A stretch of DNA of 60,879 nucleotides from Thermomonas sp. (GCF_025993755.1 NZ_JAMQHN010000089.1:1-60879), one strand, 5' to 3'; positions 34,690 through 44,363 are shown, numbered from the stretch's first letter. The notes: generated from the letters alone by a model not told the origin. Translations and numbers: made by a program.

Positions 34690-36300
34690 TCAGTCCGGGC
34701 GCGGCCGGCGGTGCAGGTCCTTGAGGATCTCGCGGGCCGCGCTGCGTCCCGGCAGGCCGGTGACGCCGCCGCCGGGATGGCTGCCGGAACCGCACAGGTA
34801 CAGCCCCTTGAACGCGCCGCGGTAGTTGCCCTGGCCGAGCATCGGCCGGGCGGAAAACATCTGGTCCAGCCCCAACGCGCCGTGGAAGATGTCGCCGCCG
34901 AGCAGCCCCAATCTGCGCTCCAGGTCGAGCGGCGACAGCGCCTCGTAGCCGAGCACGCTGCGGGCGAAGTTCGGTGCGTAATCGTTGACGGTGTCGATCA
35001 TCAACCTGGCCACCGCGTCGCGGTGCGCATCCCAGCCGCCGTCGACCTCGGGGTTCACCTGCTGGCAGAACAGGCTGGCAACGTGCCGGCCCTTGGGCGC
35101 GAGGCTGTCGTCGAGGGTCGAGGAAATCACCAGCTCGACGATCGGCTCGCGCGCCCAGCCGGGGTTGTGCGCCTTCGATTTGGCGTCGAAAAAGGCCTGC
35201 TCGAAATAGCGCAGCGACGGTCCGATCAGGATGCCGCTCTGGTGGTGCGGCTGCAGGTTCGTGCCCGGCGCCGCGGTGAAGTCCGGCAGCTCGGACAGCG
35301 CCACGTTCATGCGGAAGGTGCCCGAACCGCAGCGGTAGCGGCCGATGCGCTGCTCGGTGTCCACGTCCAGCTGCCCGGGCGCCAGCAGCCGGGTATAAAG
35401 CAGCTTCGGGTTCAAGCTGCTGGCGACGACCCGCGCCCGCAGCTCGCGACCGTCGGCCAGCCGCACGCCCACCGCCTTGCCGTCCTCGACCAGCAATTGC
35501 GCGACCTCGGCTTCGGTCTCGATGGTGACCCCGCGCGCCTCGCACTCGGCGCGCATGGCCTGGGTGATCGCCCCCATGCCGCCGATGGCGTGGCCCCAGA
35601 CGCCCTGCTTGCCGTTGACCTCGCCGAACACGTGGTGCAGCAGCACGTAGGCGCTGCCCGGGGTGTACGGGCTGGCGAAATTGCCGACCACCGAATCCCA
35701 GCCCAGCGCCGCCTTCAGCGGCTCGCCCTCGAACCAGGCATCGAGCAGCTCGCCAGCGGACTTGGTGAACAGGTCGAGCAGGTCGCGCCGCCCGCGCATG
35801 TCCAGCGCCTCCAGCTGGCGCACCACCGCCAGCGAGCGGATCCAGTCGGCCAGCACGAAACGGTCGGACACGTTCGGCGGCGTGCGCCGCAGCAGCTCGC
35901 GCAGCACCACCACCACCCGCTCCAGCATCGCGTAGTACTCCGGCAGCCGCTGGGCGTCGCGCGCCGACCACTTGCCGACTTCCTTCAGCCCGGGCTTGCC
36001 GCCGAGCCGGAAGCTGCGCCCGTCGGGCAGCGGCAGGAAGTTGGAATACGGCCGCTCGACGATCCGCAGTCCGTGCTCGTGCAGGCGCAGGTCGGCGATC
36101 ACCGCCGGATTGAGCAGGCTGACGGTGTAGCTCGCCAGCGAATTGCGGAAACCGGGGTGGAATTCCTCGGTGACGGCCGCGCCGCCCACGATGTGGCGGC
36201 GTTCCAGCACCCGCACCTTCAGACCGGCACCGGCCAGGTACGCCGCACAGACGAGGCCGTTGTGGCCGCCGCCGAGGATGAGGGCGTCATCGTTTGTCAT
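34690..36300 (-). CDS. FAD-dependent oxidoreductase, PYROXD2/phytoene desaturase-like
   Basis: 536-residue flavoprotein. The N-terminal dinucleotide motif ILGGGHNGLVCAAYLA, the RHIVGGAAVTEE segment and the C-terminal LYLCGSGSHPGGGVTGLPG are hallmarks of the PYROXD2 branch of the phytoene-desaturase family. Members are amine-oxidase-fold proteins without a settled bacterial substrate; no carotenoid genes are nearby, so a carotenoid role is not claimed. Its ATG overlaps the stop of the TPR protein gene (ATGA, 36297-36300), which implies co-translation. A terminator follows. Confidence 0.88.
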   Translation of the reverse strand: MTNDDALILGGGHNGLVCAAYLAGAGLKVRVLERRHIVGGAAVTEEFHPGFRNSLASYTVSLLNPAVIADLRLHEHGLRIVERPYSNFLPLPDGRSFRLGGKPGLKEVGKWSARDAQRLPEYYAMLERVVVVLRELLRRTPPNVSDRFVLADWIRSLAVVRQLEALDMRGRRDLLDLFTKSAGELLDAWFEGEPLKAALGWDSVVGNFASPYTPGSAYVLLHHVFGEVNGKQGVWGHAIGGMGAITQAMRAECEARGVTIETEAEVAQLLVEDGKAVGVRLADGRELRARVVASSLNPKLLYTRLLAPGQLDVDTEQRIGRYRCGSGTFRMNVALSELPDFTAAPGTNLQPHHQSGILIGPSLRYFEQAFFDAKSKAHNPGWAREPIVELVISSTLDDSLAPKGRHVASLFCQQVNPEVDGGWDAHRDAVARLMIDTVNDYAPNFARSVLGYEALSPLDLERRLGLLGGDIFHGALGLDQMFSARPMLGQGNYRGAFKGLYLCGSGSHPGGGVTGLPGRSAAREILKDLHRRPRPD

Positions 36301-38126
36301 TGCCCGTCCGCCGCGTCCAGCGTCACGTTGAAGTGAATGGCAGCCAGTTGCTCCGGGGACTTGCCCAGCCTGCGCAGGAACGGCAGCCAGCGCGGATCGC
36401 TCTTGATGGGATCAAACGCGGCATCGGAGGCGATCATCGGCAGCGCCGAATCCTTGTACTCGACCGCCTTGTCCAGCCAGGCAAACGCACTGTCGGCATT
36501 GCCCCGCCACGCCTCCACATAGGCGATGTTGTAGGCCGCGTCCCGACCGTACTCGTCGATGATTTCCTTCAAGACCGCATCCGATTTCTCGCGATCGCCA
36601 AGCGTATGCCAGGCCATGGCCTCGCCGAACAAACGGAACGGCTCGAACGGTTCCAGCTTCGCCTCGGCCAGCGCCGCCTGCGCATCGCCCTTGCGCAACA
36701 GCGCGGTGGCGATGGCGGAATGGGAAATGATCCGCTTCGGTTCCAGCATCAGCCCGGTGCGGCAGGCGTCGATCGCAAGATCCAGCTTACCCGCGCCAAA
36801 ATAGGCCAGGCACAGGTTGGCATGGACGTTGGACTGCATCGGATCGCGCGACTTCAGGTTTTTCAGGATGTCGACCGCCAGATCGAGCCGGCCCAAAGCC
36901 TTCGCCACCTGTCCCGCTTGCCCGAGAGCGTAGATATTGCGCGGTTCAAGCTCCAGCGCGCGCTGCACGTTTCTTGCCGCAAAGACAAGATCGTCGTCGC
37001 GGATCATCACGATATTGGACAGCTCGGCATAGGCATCGGCCGAGTTCGGGTCGATTGCCAGCGCCTTGTTGGCGGCCTCCAGCGCCAGCCGGTAGCCCTC
37101 CTCCGGCGGCAGTATGCCAAGACCGGCCTGACTGCTGTGAACCACGGCGAGCATGTTCCACGCATCGACGTAGCGCGGATCGATCTCCAGCGCCTGTTTG
37201 GCCAGCGCCAATGCCTGCGCATAGCCTTCGCTGGAATGCTGGCGAAAGCTGTTCAGGCTTTGCAGGTACAGCGCGAACGCGCGCGGATCGGTCCGGCGCA
37301 CTCTCGGCGCCTCTCCGCCCAGCAGCTTGACCTTCAGCTGCGCCACCACCGCCGCGCCGATCTCGTCCTGGATCGCGAAGATGTCGTCCAGCGGTCGATC
37401 GTAGGTGTCGTTCCACAGCTGCGTGTCCGAACGCCCGTCGATCAACTGCACGGTGATCCGCACCCGGTTGCCGGCCTTGCGGATCGAGCCGTCGAGGATG
37501 TAGCCCACGTCCAGCTTGCGCGCGATGGTCGGGATGTCCTCCTTGCGGTCGCGGAAGGAAAACGCCGACGAACGCGAAATCACCCGCAGTTCCGACACCT
37601 TCGCCAGCAGGTTGAGCAGTTCCTCGGCGATCCCGTCCGACAGGTATTGCTGGTCGTGCGCCTGGCTCATGTCGGCGAACGGCAGCACCGCGATCGAACG
37701 TTCGCCGAAGGTTTCCTTGATCGCGTCGCTGCGCCCTTCCATGCGCGCTTCCGCCGCCACCGCCGCCTGCCGGTGCGGTGCCAGCACGAACTTGTCGAAC
37801 GCGAAATACCCGAGCGCCAGCGCCAGCACCAGCATGATCAGGTAGTCGATCTTCCGACTCGACGCCACCGGCATGGCGGCCGCCTGCTCCGTCGTCGGCT
37901 CGCGCCGCAGCCCGCCCGGCGTCCACTGGAACACCCAGGCGATCACCAGCGCCGGCACGAAACCAATGACGGCCACCAGAAGGATGGCGCGCCCCAGCCA
38001 CTCCGGCGCCGACAGCATCGGCAGCACCGTGCCCGCCACCTGCAGCAGCAGCCACGCGCCGGCCAGATACAGCCCCGCCGCGCGAATCACGTTGCGGCGC
38101 TTGAGTTCGGCAAGGAAGTGGTTCAT
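36297..38126 (-). CDS. FlgO/TolB-like domain and TPR membrane protein
   Basis: 609-residue inner-membrane protein. The start FLAELKRRNVIRAAGLYLAGAW and two further helices (about 44-65 and 94-110) give three membrane segments. Then a FlgO/TolB-N-like domain (SIAVLPFADMSQAHDQQYLSDGIAEE... through IQLIDGRSDTQLW, about 143-270) and about eight TPR repeats (320-560). This architecture is common in Xanthomonadales, often fused to an adenylate cyclase or winged-helix output domain; none is present here, so it may serve as a scaffold. Overlaps the downstream oxidoreductase gene by 4 bases. Confidence 0.85.
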   Translation of the reverse strand: MNHFLAELKRRNVIRAAGLYLAGAWLLLQVAGTVLPMLSAPEWLGRAILLVAVIGFVPALVIAWVFQWTPGGLRREPTTEQAAAMPVASSRKIDYLIMLVLALALGYFAFDKFVLAPHRQAAVAAEARMEGRSDAIKETFGERSIAVLPFADMSQAHDQQYLSDGIAEELLNLLAKVSELRVISRSSAFSFRDRKEDIPTIARKLDVGYILDGSIRKAGNRVRITVQLIDGRSDTQLWNDTYDRPLDDIFAIQDEIGAAVVAQLKVKLLGGEAPRVRRTDPRAFALYLQSLNSFRQHSSEGYAQALALAKQALEIDPRYVDAWNMLAVVHSSQAGLGILPPEEGYRLALEAANKALAIDPNSADAYAELSNIVMIRDDDLVFAARNVQRALELEPRNIYALGQAGQVAKALGRLDLAVDILKNLKSRDPMQSNVHANLCLAYFGAGKLDLAIDACRTGLMLEPKRIISHSAIATALLRKGDAQAALAEAKLEPFEPFRLFGEAMAWHTLGDREKSDAVLKEIIDEYGRDAAYNIAYVEAWRGNADSAFAWLDKAVEYKDSALPMIASDAAFDPIKSDPRWLPFLRRLGKSPEQLAAIHFNVTLDAADGQ

Positions 38127-38259
38127 GCGCGCTGCGCTCTCCGGGCCGGGACCCCACGTCCGGCATGCGGCGACAGTCTTGCACAGGATTCCCGATGTGT
38201 CCGCGCAGCCTGTGTTTCCCGGCGAGGCGCAAGCCTGCCGGGCCAGGCGGCAAGCGGCA

Positions 38260-38856
38260 TCAGGGGCAGGTGGTCACCTGATTCGAACAGGTCCGGGTTG
38301 CCCAGCCGCGAAACCGCCGGTCCTCGTAAGAGGCGTCAACCTCGGCCCAATCGTCCTTGCAGGCGTGCAGGCGAACCGCCCAGGAATCCGGGCCCATCAT
38401 GTTCCCGTCCGGATCGGCGAAGGCGAGATGCGCGACCACGGGCGATTCGAGTGCGGGTTCGCGATGCAGGTTCGCGTCGTTGAGCAACAGGCCGAGATAG
38501 CGCCCCGACACCCAACCCTCGCCCTTGAAAAGCACCTTGTCGGGCTTGTCGCCGGCGTAGTCGATCATGACCGCCGCGCTGATGCGGAACCAGCCGTTGT
38601 GCGATCCGGTGATCGTCACTTCGGCGGCCTCGTCATAGCCTTCGACGCCACCGGGCGGAGGCAGTCGGCCGATCACGGCGTTGTTGGTGCCGGGACCGGA
38701 ACGCACGGCCAGGCCGGCGGGATCGCTGTCGGTGGACCAGGCGGAGAGGTTGCAACGGGCGATGTCCGCCGCCGCAGCGGTGGCCGGGGGCGGCGCGCTT
38801 CCCGCGATCAGAAGCAGGCCCGCAACCGCAACGACATGCCGCAAGCAACGACGCAT
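38260..38856 (-). CDS. Exported protein with SH3-like domain
   Basis: 198-residue predicted secreted protein: signal sequence MRRCLRHVVAVAGLLLIAGS with an ATA-A cleavage region. The mature part has GLAVRSGPGTNNAVIGRLPP, a bacterial SH3 (SH3b) pattern, and a second similar stretch (LLLNDANLHREPALESPVVA). SH3b domains often bind cell-wall peptides. ATG 38856 has GGGAG nine bases upstream. It lies between the kinase and TPR genes on the same strand; function unknown. Confidence 0.8.
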   Translation of the reverse strand: MRRCLRHVVAVAGLLLIAGSAPPPATAAAADIARCNLSAWSTDSDPAGLAVRSGPGTNNAVIGRLPPPGGVEGYDEAAEVTITGSHNGWFRISAAVMIDYAGDKPDKVLFKGEGWVSGRYLGLLLNDANLHREPALESPVVAHLAFADPDGNMMGPDSWAVRLHACKDDWAEVDASYEDRRFRGWATRTCSNQVTTCP

Positions 38857-39011
38857 TGTCCGGTTCTCCCGTTTCCCGCCCCGCACGCGCCCCGGCATCG
38901 CCTGCGCGAGCAGCGCTACGACTCGCAAAACTTCAAGGGACAATACCGCATCCTCGCCCTGGGCGCGACAAGCCGCGCGTTGCGAGACATTGGCTTCAGG
39001 ACCCGGCTCGG

Positions 39012-41618
39012 CTATGCGTCCGCCAGCAGGCTGCGCACACGCTCGAGCTCCGCCGCATCGCCACCCGCGGCTGCCATCGCCTGCGCGCTTAGGCCATCCA
39101 GCAGGCGTCTCGCTTCGTCGCGCTGACCTTGCTCGATCAGCGCTTCCGCCAACGACAGGCGGAAGCTCTGGCCGGCCGCGTTGTCTTCGCCGAACTGCTG
39201 GCGCAACCGCTGTTCGGCTTTCCGCAACAGGGCGATGCCGGCGGGACGGTCGCCGCAGTTGTATTCCTGCAACCCGAGGTTGCCGGTTTCGACCAGCGTG
39301 GCCTGTTTGTTTTCGCCGTAGCGCGCGGCCATGCGCCGCGCCACGTCGCGCTGGATCAGCAGGGCGGCGGGGCAGTTTCCAGCCATGTCGTGGATGCTGG
39401 CCACGGTGGAGCGTTGCACCAGCGTCTGGTAGTTGTCGGGGCCGTAGATCTTTTCCGAGGCGGCGGCGGATGCCTGCGCCAGCGGCAGGGCTTCGGCGTA
39501 GTTGCCTTGGCTTCGCAGCGCGCGGGCCAGGTTCATCTGCACCGAGGCGATGCGGGTTTCGCCAACCTGCCGCACATCCAGCAGCGGATCCGTCAGTATG
39601 CCGCGCATCAATGCGATGGCCTTGTCGGTCTGGCCGGAACGGCGTAGCGCATCGGCCAGGTTCTCGCGGATCACGAAGGCGCGCTGCGCGTCCCCCGGGA
39701 ACAACTGCCGCTGCAGTGCGTCCGCGCGCACCCAGGCCGGCAATGCCCGATCAATCTGCAACTGCTGGTGGTGGAAGATGCCGCGGGCAAAAGCTGCATC
39801 CAGCGCCAGTTCGCTGTTCTGATGCAGGCGAGCGCCAGCCTTGGCATCGGCGTCGGCCAGCAGTTTTCCCGCCTCCTTGAAATCGGTATCGCGACTGGCG
39901 TAGGCCAGCGTGCGCACCAACGCATAGGCGGTGCGCAGCGTCAATGCGTCGTCCGCGCCGAAGGCGACGGTGAAATCGCGCAGGGCCGCGCGCAGTTCTT
40001 CCGCGCTACGCTCGATCTCACCCAGTGCGCGCCACGACTGCCCCAGCGCCGCGTGGATGCTGCCGCGAGTGGCCCGATCCTGGCCGAACTTGCCGTTGAT
40101 TTCCCGCGAGGCCACGTCCAGCATGTCGCGAATGGTGGGGTCATGCTCGAATGCCGCGCCGCCGGGGCTGACCGTACCGATCAGGTCGTTGCTGAGGAAG
40201 GACACCACCGCTACCGCGCGTGCTGCCTGCATTTCGGCGATGTCGCGCTGCCGCTCGGCGAGGCGGTGCTGCTGCTCGCTGCGGTGCCAGAACCAAAGGC
40301 TGCAACCCAGTCCCAGCAGTAGCGCGGCGAAGGCGGCCACTGCCCACGGGCGGCGCGCACGACTGCGTTCCAGCGCATGGCGCAGCGCGGCGGCGGCGTG
40401 TTCGTCCGCCTCGCGCTGGGCGCGTTCGGTGCGGCGCTGCGGCAGACGGTGCAGGCGCTCGGCCAGTTCGGTGGCGCTGGCGATGCGGCGGGCGGGGTCG
40501 GCGTCGGTGGCCTGTGCGATATCCTCGCGCAGCTGCGGATCCTCGATATCGCGCTCCCAGCCCGGCACCAACGGCCTGCGCAGATCGCCGGCCAGCCACT
40601 GGTAGAGCAGCATCCCCAGCGCATAGACGTCGCTGCGGACGGTGGCCGACTGTCCGGCCAGCAGTTCCGGGGCCAGATACAGCGGCGTACCGGAGCTGGA
40701 ATCGCCGCCGACTTGCGTCATCGTCATGCCCAGCGCGGTGATGCCGAGTTCGGCAAGCCGCTCCGGCTGCAGCAGTCGGCTGCTGCCGAAATCGGTCAGT
40801 CGCGTCTGCCAGCCCTCGCCGCGCGCGGCCACCAGCACGTTGGCCGGCTTCAGGTCCTTGTGCAGCACGCCGACCGCATGCGCTGCGGCCACGGTTTCGA
40901 CGATGGGAATGAAGAAGGCGAGGCGCTGCTCCCTGTCCAGCGCGGCCAGCCTGCCATCCTGCGCGGCCCATTCCGGCAGCGCTTGCCCGCCGTAGTCGGA
41001 TTCCAGAAAGAACGGCGTCGATGCGAAGTTCCAGTCCAGCAGGCGGACGATGTCCTCGCGCTCCCCCAGCGCTTCGCGCAGCACCCGCAGCAGGGTGGCC
41101 TCGCGCTTGATCGAGGCCAGGCATTCGCCGTCCAGGGCGAACTTGAACACGCGCGCATCGCGGCTGCGTGGATGCCGCGCCAGCCAGACTTCGCTGCCCA
41201 GCGTGTGGCCCAGCTGACGTTCCAGCACGAACTGCTCGCGCCCCGGCACCGGCTTGCCCGCTTCCAGCGCCAGCGGACTGGACGGCGCGGCCCCGACCGC
41301 CATGCGCTCCAACGGCCCGTCGAAACGGTACCCGATCCTCGGCACAGTGGCGATGCGGCGCTCCCCATCGGCATCCAGCGCCTTGCGCAGCTTGCCCACG
41401 GCGGTGGACAGCACGTTGTCCACCGTCACCCGCCCGGCCCAGACGGTTTCGAACAATTCGTCCTTGGTCACCACCTCGCCGGCATGGCGCAGCAACAGCG
41501 ACAGCACCTCCAGCGGCTTGTGCTCCATCTCCACCGGCAGGCCGGCGACCCGCAGCTCGCGCCGCGATTCGTCGAATTCGATGCTGCCGAAACGCCAGCG
41601 GTAGAGAGAATCGCCCAT
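39012..41618 (-). CDS. Winged-helix / Ser-Thr protein kinase / TM / TPR fusion
   Basis: 868 residues. Domains: OmpR/PhoB-type winged helix (1-103, ending RIGYRFDG), Ser/Thr kinase (about 128-395), membrane helix (about 425-444, VAAFAALLLGLGCSLWFW), then a TPR-rich C-terminal half (from about 480). Kinase residues: Lys159 in VFKFAL, HKDLKPAN with Asp255, DFG at 276-278 and APE as LAPELL; the Gly loop is degenerate (LGHTLGSEV). The topology puts DNA-binding and kinase domains in the cytoplasm and TPRs in the periplasm, like ToxR/CadC with a kinase inserted. ATG 41618 begins MGDSLYRW. Targets unknown. It is the promoter-proximal gene of the minus-strand run. Confidence 0.9.
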   Translation of the reverse strand: MGDSLYRWRFGSIEFDESRRELRVAGLPVEMEHKPLEVLSLLLRHAGEVVTKDELFETVWAGRVTVDNVLSTAVGKLRKALDADGERRIATVPRIGYRFDGPLERMAVGAAPSSPLALEAGKPVPGREQFVLERQLGHTLGSEVWLARHPRSRDARVFKFALDGECLASIKREATLLRVLREALGEREDIVRLLDWNFASTPFFLESDYGGQALPEWAAQDGRLAALDREQRLAFFIPIVETVAAAHAVGVLHKDLKPANVLVAARGEGWQTRLTDFGSSRLLQPERLAELGITALGMTMTQVGGDSSSGTPLYLAPELLAGQSATVRSDVYALGMLLYQWLAGDLRRPLVPGWERDIEDPQLREDIAQATDADPARRIASATELAERLHRLPQRRTERAQREADEHAAAALRHALERSRARRPWAVAAFAALLLGLGCSLWFWHRSEQQHRLAERQRDIAEMQAARAVAVVSFLSNDLIGTVSPGGAAFEHDPTIRDMLDVASREINGKFGQDRATRGSIHAALGQSWRALGEIERSAEELRAALRDFTVAFGADDALTLRTAYALVRTLAYASRDTDFKEAGKLLADADAKAGARLHQNSELALDAAFARGIFHHQQLQIDRALPAWVRADALQRQLFPGDAQRAFVIRENLADALRRSGQTDKAIALMRGILTDPLLDVRQVGETRIASVQMNLARALRSQGNYAEALPLAQASAAASEKIYGPDNYQTLVQRSTVASIHDMAGNCPAALLIQRDVARRMAARYGENKQATLVETGNLGLQEYNCGDRPAGIALLRKAEQRLRQQFGEDNAAGQSFRLSLAEALIEQGQRDEARRLLDGLSAQAMAAAGGDAAELERVRSLLADA

Positions 41619-41793
41619 GTCTTGCCGGTTGCCTGACGAAGGCCACTTATAGGCGGCGCGGCGCAGGCCCGTCAACCGCGCGCGGGGCGAGGCTTGAAGG
41701 TTTCTTGAAGGTTCCGTGAGGACACGCGGACGATCTGCGACCAGCATTGCCCCGATCCCGGCGCGACCCGCCCGGGCGAAACGATGGGGGTTG

Positions 41794-42159
41794 ATGATGG
41801 AGACGCGAAACGCGAACGCTGCGGCGACGGGAAAGAACACTCTGCAGACGATCGGGAGCCGGTTGCGTCTGGCCGCGATCCTCGTCCTTGCGCTACTGCT
41901 GGCGGCGTGCGGCGACGGCATGACCGGCAGATTCGAGGGCGGCGTGACCGGCGAGCAGGTTCTCACCTTCCACGGCAACGGAAAAGCCACCCAGGAAGCC
42001 GCCGGGATGGAGCAGCAGCTGGAATACGAGGTCGACGGCGACAAAATCCGGCTGCGCAACCCCGACCAGCCCGGCACCACCGTGGTGCTGACCCGCAAGG
42101 ACGACGACACCCTGACCGGCGGGCCGATGGGCCTGCTGGAATTCAAGCGCAAGCAATAA
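41794..42159 (+). CDS. Small predicted lipoprotein
   Basis: 121-residue protein with an unusually long basic N-region before the hydrophobic core and lipobox (LALLLAAC, Cys about residue 39). The mature part (MTGRFEGGVTGEQVLTFHGNGKA..., VVLTRKDDDTLTGGPMG) looks like a small beta-rich domain. GGGGG precedes the ATG pair at 41794/41797. It is 18 bases upstream of the MORN/ankyrin lipoprotein gene and likely co-transcribed. No family recognised. Confidence 0.75.
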   Translation: MMETRNANAAATGKNTLQTIGSRLRLAAILVLALLLAACGDGMTGRFEGGVTGEQVLTFHGNGKATQEAAGMEQQLEYEVDGDKIRLRNPDQPGTTVVLTRKDDDTLTGGPMGLLEFKRKQ

Positions 42160-42177
42160 TCCGGGGAGCGAACCGAC

Positions 42178-43875
42178 ATGCGCAAATTGGCACTGCTGTT
42201 GTCACTCCTGGTAGTGGCTGGATGTGCGAAGGAACACGAAATCACCCTGCCCATGGATGGGCGCGCCAGCAACGAGATCTCCCGGATCAACGCCTCGAAC
42301 CAAGTCGATCGACCCTACCGGGTCGATGGAAAGCCATTTTCCGGCGTGGTGGTGGGCCGCCGCGGTGACCAGGTGGTATTACGCGTGCACATGCGCGATG
42401 GCCGCAAGCACGGCGTGACGGAATGGTTCTACAACGACGGCACGCGGCAGAGCCGCGAAGAGGTGGCCTGGGACGAGGCGGATGGCGTGCGGCACACAGG
42501 CGATTCCGAAAGCTGGTGTGAGAACGGCGAACGCCGCTCGCTGACCGAATACAGCCGCAAGGGCCAGCAAGAGCTGGCGCGAAACTGGGATTGTGAAACC
42601 GGCAAACTGGTGGCGGAGTCTAGGTTCGACGCCGAGGGGAGGCAGGACGGGCAGGCAAGCAAATGGGCCCCGAGCGGCACGCTGATCGAACGGGCATCGT
42701 GGAAGGCCGGCGCCTTGCACGGCGACAAGCAGACCTGGGCGGCAAACGGCACGCTGCTCGAGCACGCCCGCTACCGCGAAGGCAAGAGACACGGCCTGCA
42801 GGAAACTTGGCACGCCAATGGGAAGCCCGCCACCCGCGGCGAATACGCCGACGACAAGCCGGTCGGCCCGCATGAAACCCGGGACGAGAACGGACGGCTG
42901 GTGGAAGGCGGCAGTTACGCTGCGGATGGCAGCAAGACCGGCCTGTGGCTGGAACGCAGTGGCGACAGGAGCACAGCCGTGCAGTACGGGCCGGGCGGCT
43001 TCGTGCCGCCGGAGCTGCTGAGCACCTATGCCACGGCGCTGTGGACGCGCCCGAACCCGCAGACGGTCGCCTTCTACCTGGACGAAGGCAAGATCAAGCT
43101 CGGCGATGCGCTGCCGGCAAGCTACAACGGCGATCCGGAGCAAGGACCCTACCAGTTCCCGGTTCGCAGCTGGACCTATCCAGTGATCTTCGCCGACGAC
43201 ACCGTGCTGCCGCTGCTGCTGGAAAGGGGCGCGAACATCGATCAGACCGACAGCGAAGGCCGCACCCGCCTGCTGCGCTGCGTCGAACGGTACCGCTACA
43301 ACGCACGCAACAACGATCTCTGGGTTTGCAGCGCGGCGCAGTTGCAGGCCCTGCTGGACCGAGGTGCGAAGGCCTCGGTCGTGGATCGCCACGGACGCAA
43401 TGCCCTGCACCACCTGCTGAACGTCGCTGTGTACGACGACCGTGGCGACGTGTTTGGCCATGGTGCCACCGAGGCCCGCCAAGCGCGCGTGGCGTTGCTG
43501 GCGGCACTGGTCAAGGCGGGCGCCAACGCCAATGCTGCTGACGAGGAGGGCTACACGCCGCTGGTTCGGGCGCTGAAATCGCGGCACATCGACCTGATCA
43601 AGGCCGTGCTGGCCGCCGGCGCACGCGCAAACGCGCCAGGCCCAGCCGGTACCCGGGCCGTGCATTGGCTGTTCCTCAACGACACCGGCAGCTATGACAT
43701 CCGCGGCGATTTCGTCGCAGAAGCACTGCCACTGCTGGTAGCCGCCGGTGCCGATGTCAACGCACCGCTGGAATGGGACAACCAGCGCGTCACCCTGCGC
43801 GACCTGGCGGTGCGCCACGGACTGGTCGACCTGGTGCGCCTGATCGAACAGAACACCAAACCGGCGAAACCGTGA
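42178..43875 (+). CDS. Lipoprotein with YwqK/MORN-type repeats and ankyrin repeats
   Basis: 565 residues. Lipobox VVAGC at residues 12-16. The N-terminal half holds MORN_2/YwqK-like repeats (GRKHGVTEWFYNDGT, GALHGDKQTWAANGT, GKRHGLQETWHANGK and relatives), about residues 60-260. The C-terminal half carries ankyrin repeats (LLLERGANIDQTDSEGRT, LLDRGAKASVVDRHGRNALH, LVKAGANANAADEEGYTPL and others). YwqK homologues are often labelled antitoxins, but this is an envelope-anchored two-module protein; immunity or scaffold roles are guesses. The next ORF begins on the last base of its stop codon. Confidence 0.85.
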   Translation: MRKLALLLSLLVVAGCAKEHEITLPMDGRASNEISRINASNQVDRPYRVDGKPFSGVVVGRRGDQVVLRVHMRDGRKHGVTEWFYNDGTRQSREEVAWDEADGVRHTGDSESWCENGERRSLTEYSRKGQQELARNWDCETGKLVAESRFDAEGRQDGQASKWAPSGTLIERASWKAGALHGDKQTWAANGTLLEHARYREGKRHGLQETWHANGKPATRGEYADDKPVGPHETRDENGRLVEGGSYAADGSKTGLWLERSGDRSTAVQYGPGGFVPPELLSTYATALWTRPNPQTVAFYLDEGKIKLGDALPASYNGDPEQGPYQFPVRSWTYPVIFADDTVLPLLLERGANIDQTDSEGRTRLLRCVERYRYNARNNDLWVCSAAQLQALLDRGAKASVVDRHGRNALHHLLNVAVYDDRGDVFGHGATEARQARVALLAALVKAGANANAADEEGYTPLVRALKSRHIDLIKAVLAAGARANAPGPAGTRAVHWLFLNDTGSYDIRGDFVAEALPLLVAAGADVNAPLEWDNQRVTLRDLAVRHGLVDLVRLIEQNTKPAKP

Positions 43876-44363
43876 TGTGGAAGGTGTTGCTGTATCTGGT
43901 GCTCGCCGTACCGATGCTTGCGCAGGCGCAGTCCGAGCCGACGACCGATTCCCCGGCCTACCTCGGTTCATTTCCTTCGGTTGAACGAGTTCGCACCGAC
44001 ATCATCGCGAGCGCAGGGGAGGCGCGACCCGAGGAAATCGAAGGTCGTGTCGAAGGCCGCCTCAAGACCCTGGCCAATGCGCTGAGGCACTCCTGGAGGA
44101 GCCGCTATTCAAACCGCGAGACCGGCCTGCCGGTTCCCGGCATCCGAATGGGCACCGGTCGCTGCGGAGCAGCTGCATGCAGCGTATTCGTCTGCACAAA
44201 CGCCTGGAGCGGTACGAGTTCGAGCACCGCACATCCGGAGGGGTGGTGGAGCTCGCGGATTACGACGCTTCCTTGCGACATCGCCGCGAGAAGTGGAAGA
44301 AGGGCTTGCTCCTCCGGATTGCCGCAACGATGTTGGTCATCGGGATGCTGGGGTTGCCCCTGA
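43875..44363 (+). CDS. Short exported ORF, probably frame-disrupted
   Basis: The ATG shares a base with the stop of the preceding gene (TGATG). The first ~100 codons look real: signal peptide MWKVLLYLVLAVPMLAQAQS and a polar mature part (ERVRTDIIASAGEARPEEIEG) with high third-position GC. After about position 44100-44180 the codon bias in this frame collapses (Cys/Ser/Trp-rich), while the frame of 44177-44404 becomes the well-coded one. I therefore read this as one gene with a frameshift, or two genes with a degenerated junction. No family recognised. Confidence 0.45.
   Translation: MWKVLLYLVLAVPMLAQAQSEPTTDSPAYLGSFPSVERVRTDIIASAGEARPEEIEGRVEGRLKTLANALRHSWRSRYSNRETGLPVPGIRMGTGRCGAAACSVFVCTNAWSGTSSSTAHPEGWWSSRITTLPCDIAARSGRRACSSGLPQRCWSSGCWGCP

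Noticed and set aside
34690-36300. Carotenoid biosynthesis gene (phytoene desaturase)
   Set aside because: The signature fits the PYROXD2 branch, and no crtB, crtE or related genes are present in the window.
36294-38483. 729-codon plus-strand frame opposite the TPR protein
   Set aside because: Composition is His/Arg/Gln-rich shadow coding; the minus-strand frame has membrane segments, a FlgO-like domain and TPRs.
42178-43875. Reading the YwqK-type lipoprotein as an antitoxin of a toxin-antitoxin pair
   Set aside because: The family label is historical; the protein is a lipoprotein fused to ankyrin repeats, and no toxin gene is adjacent.
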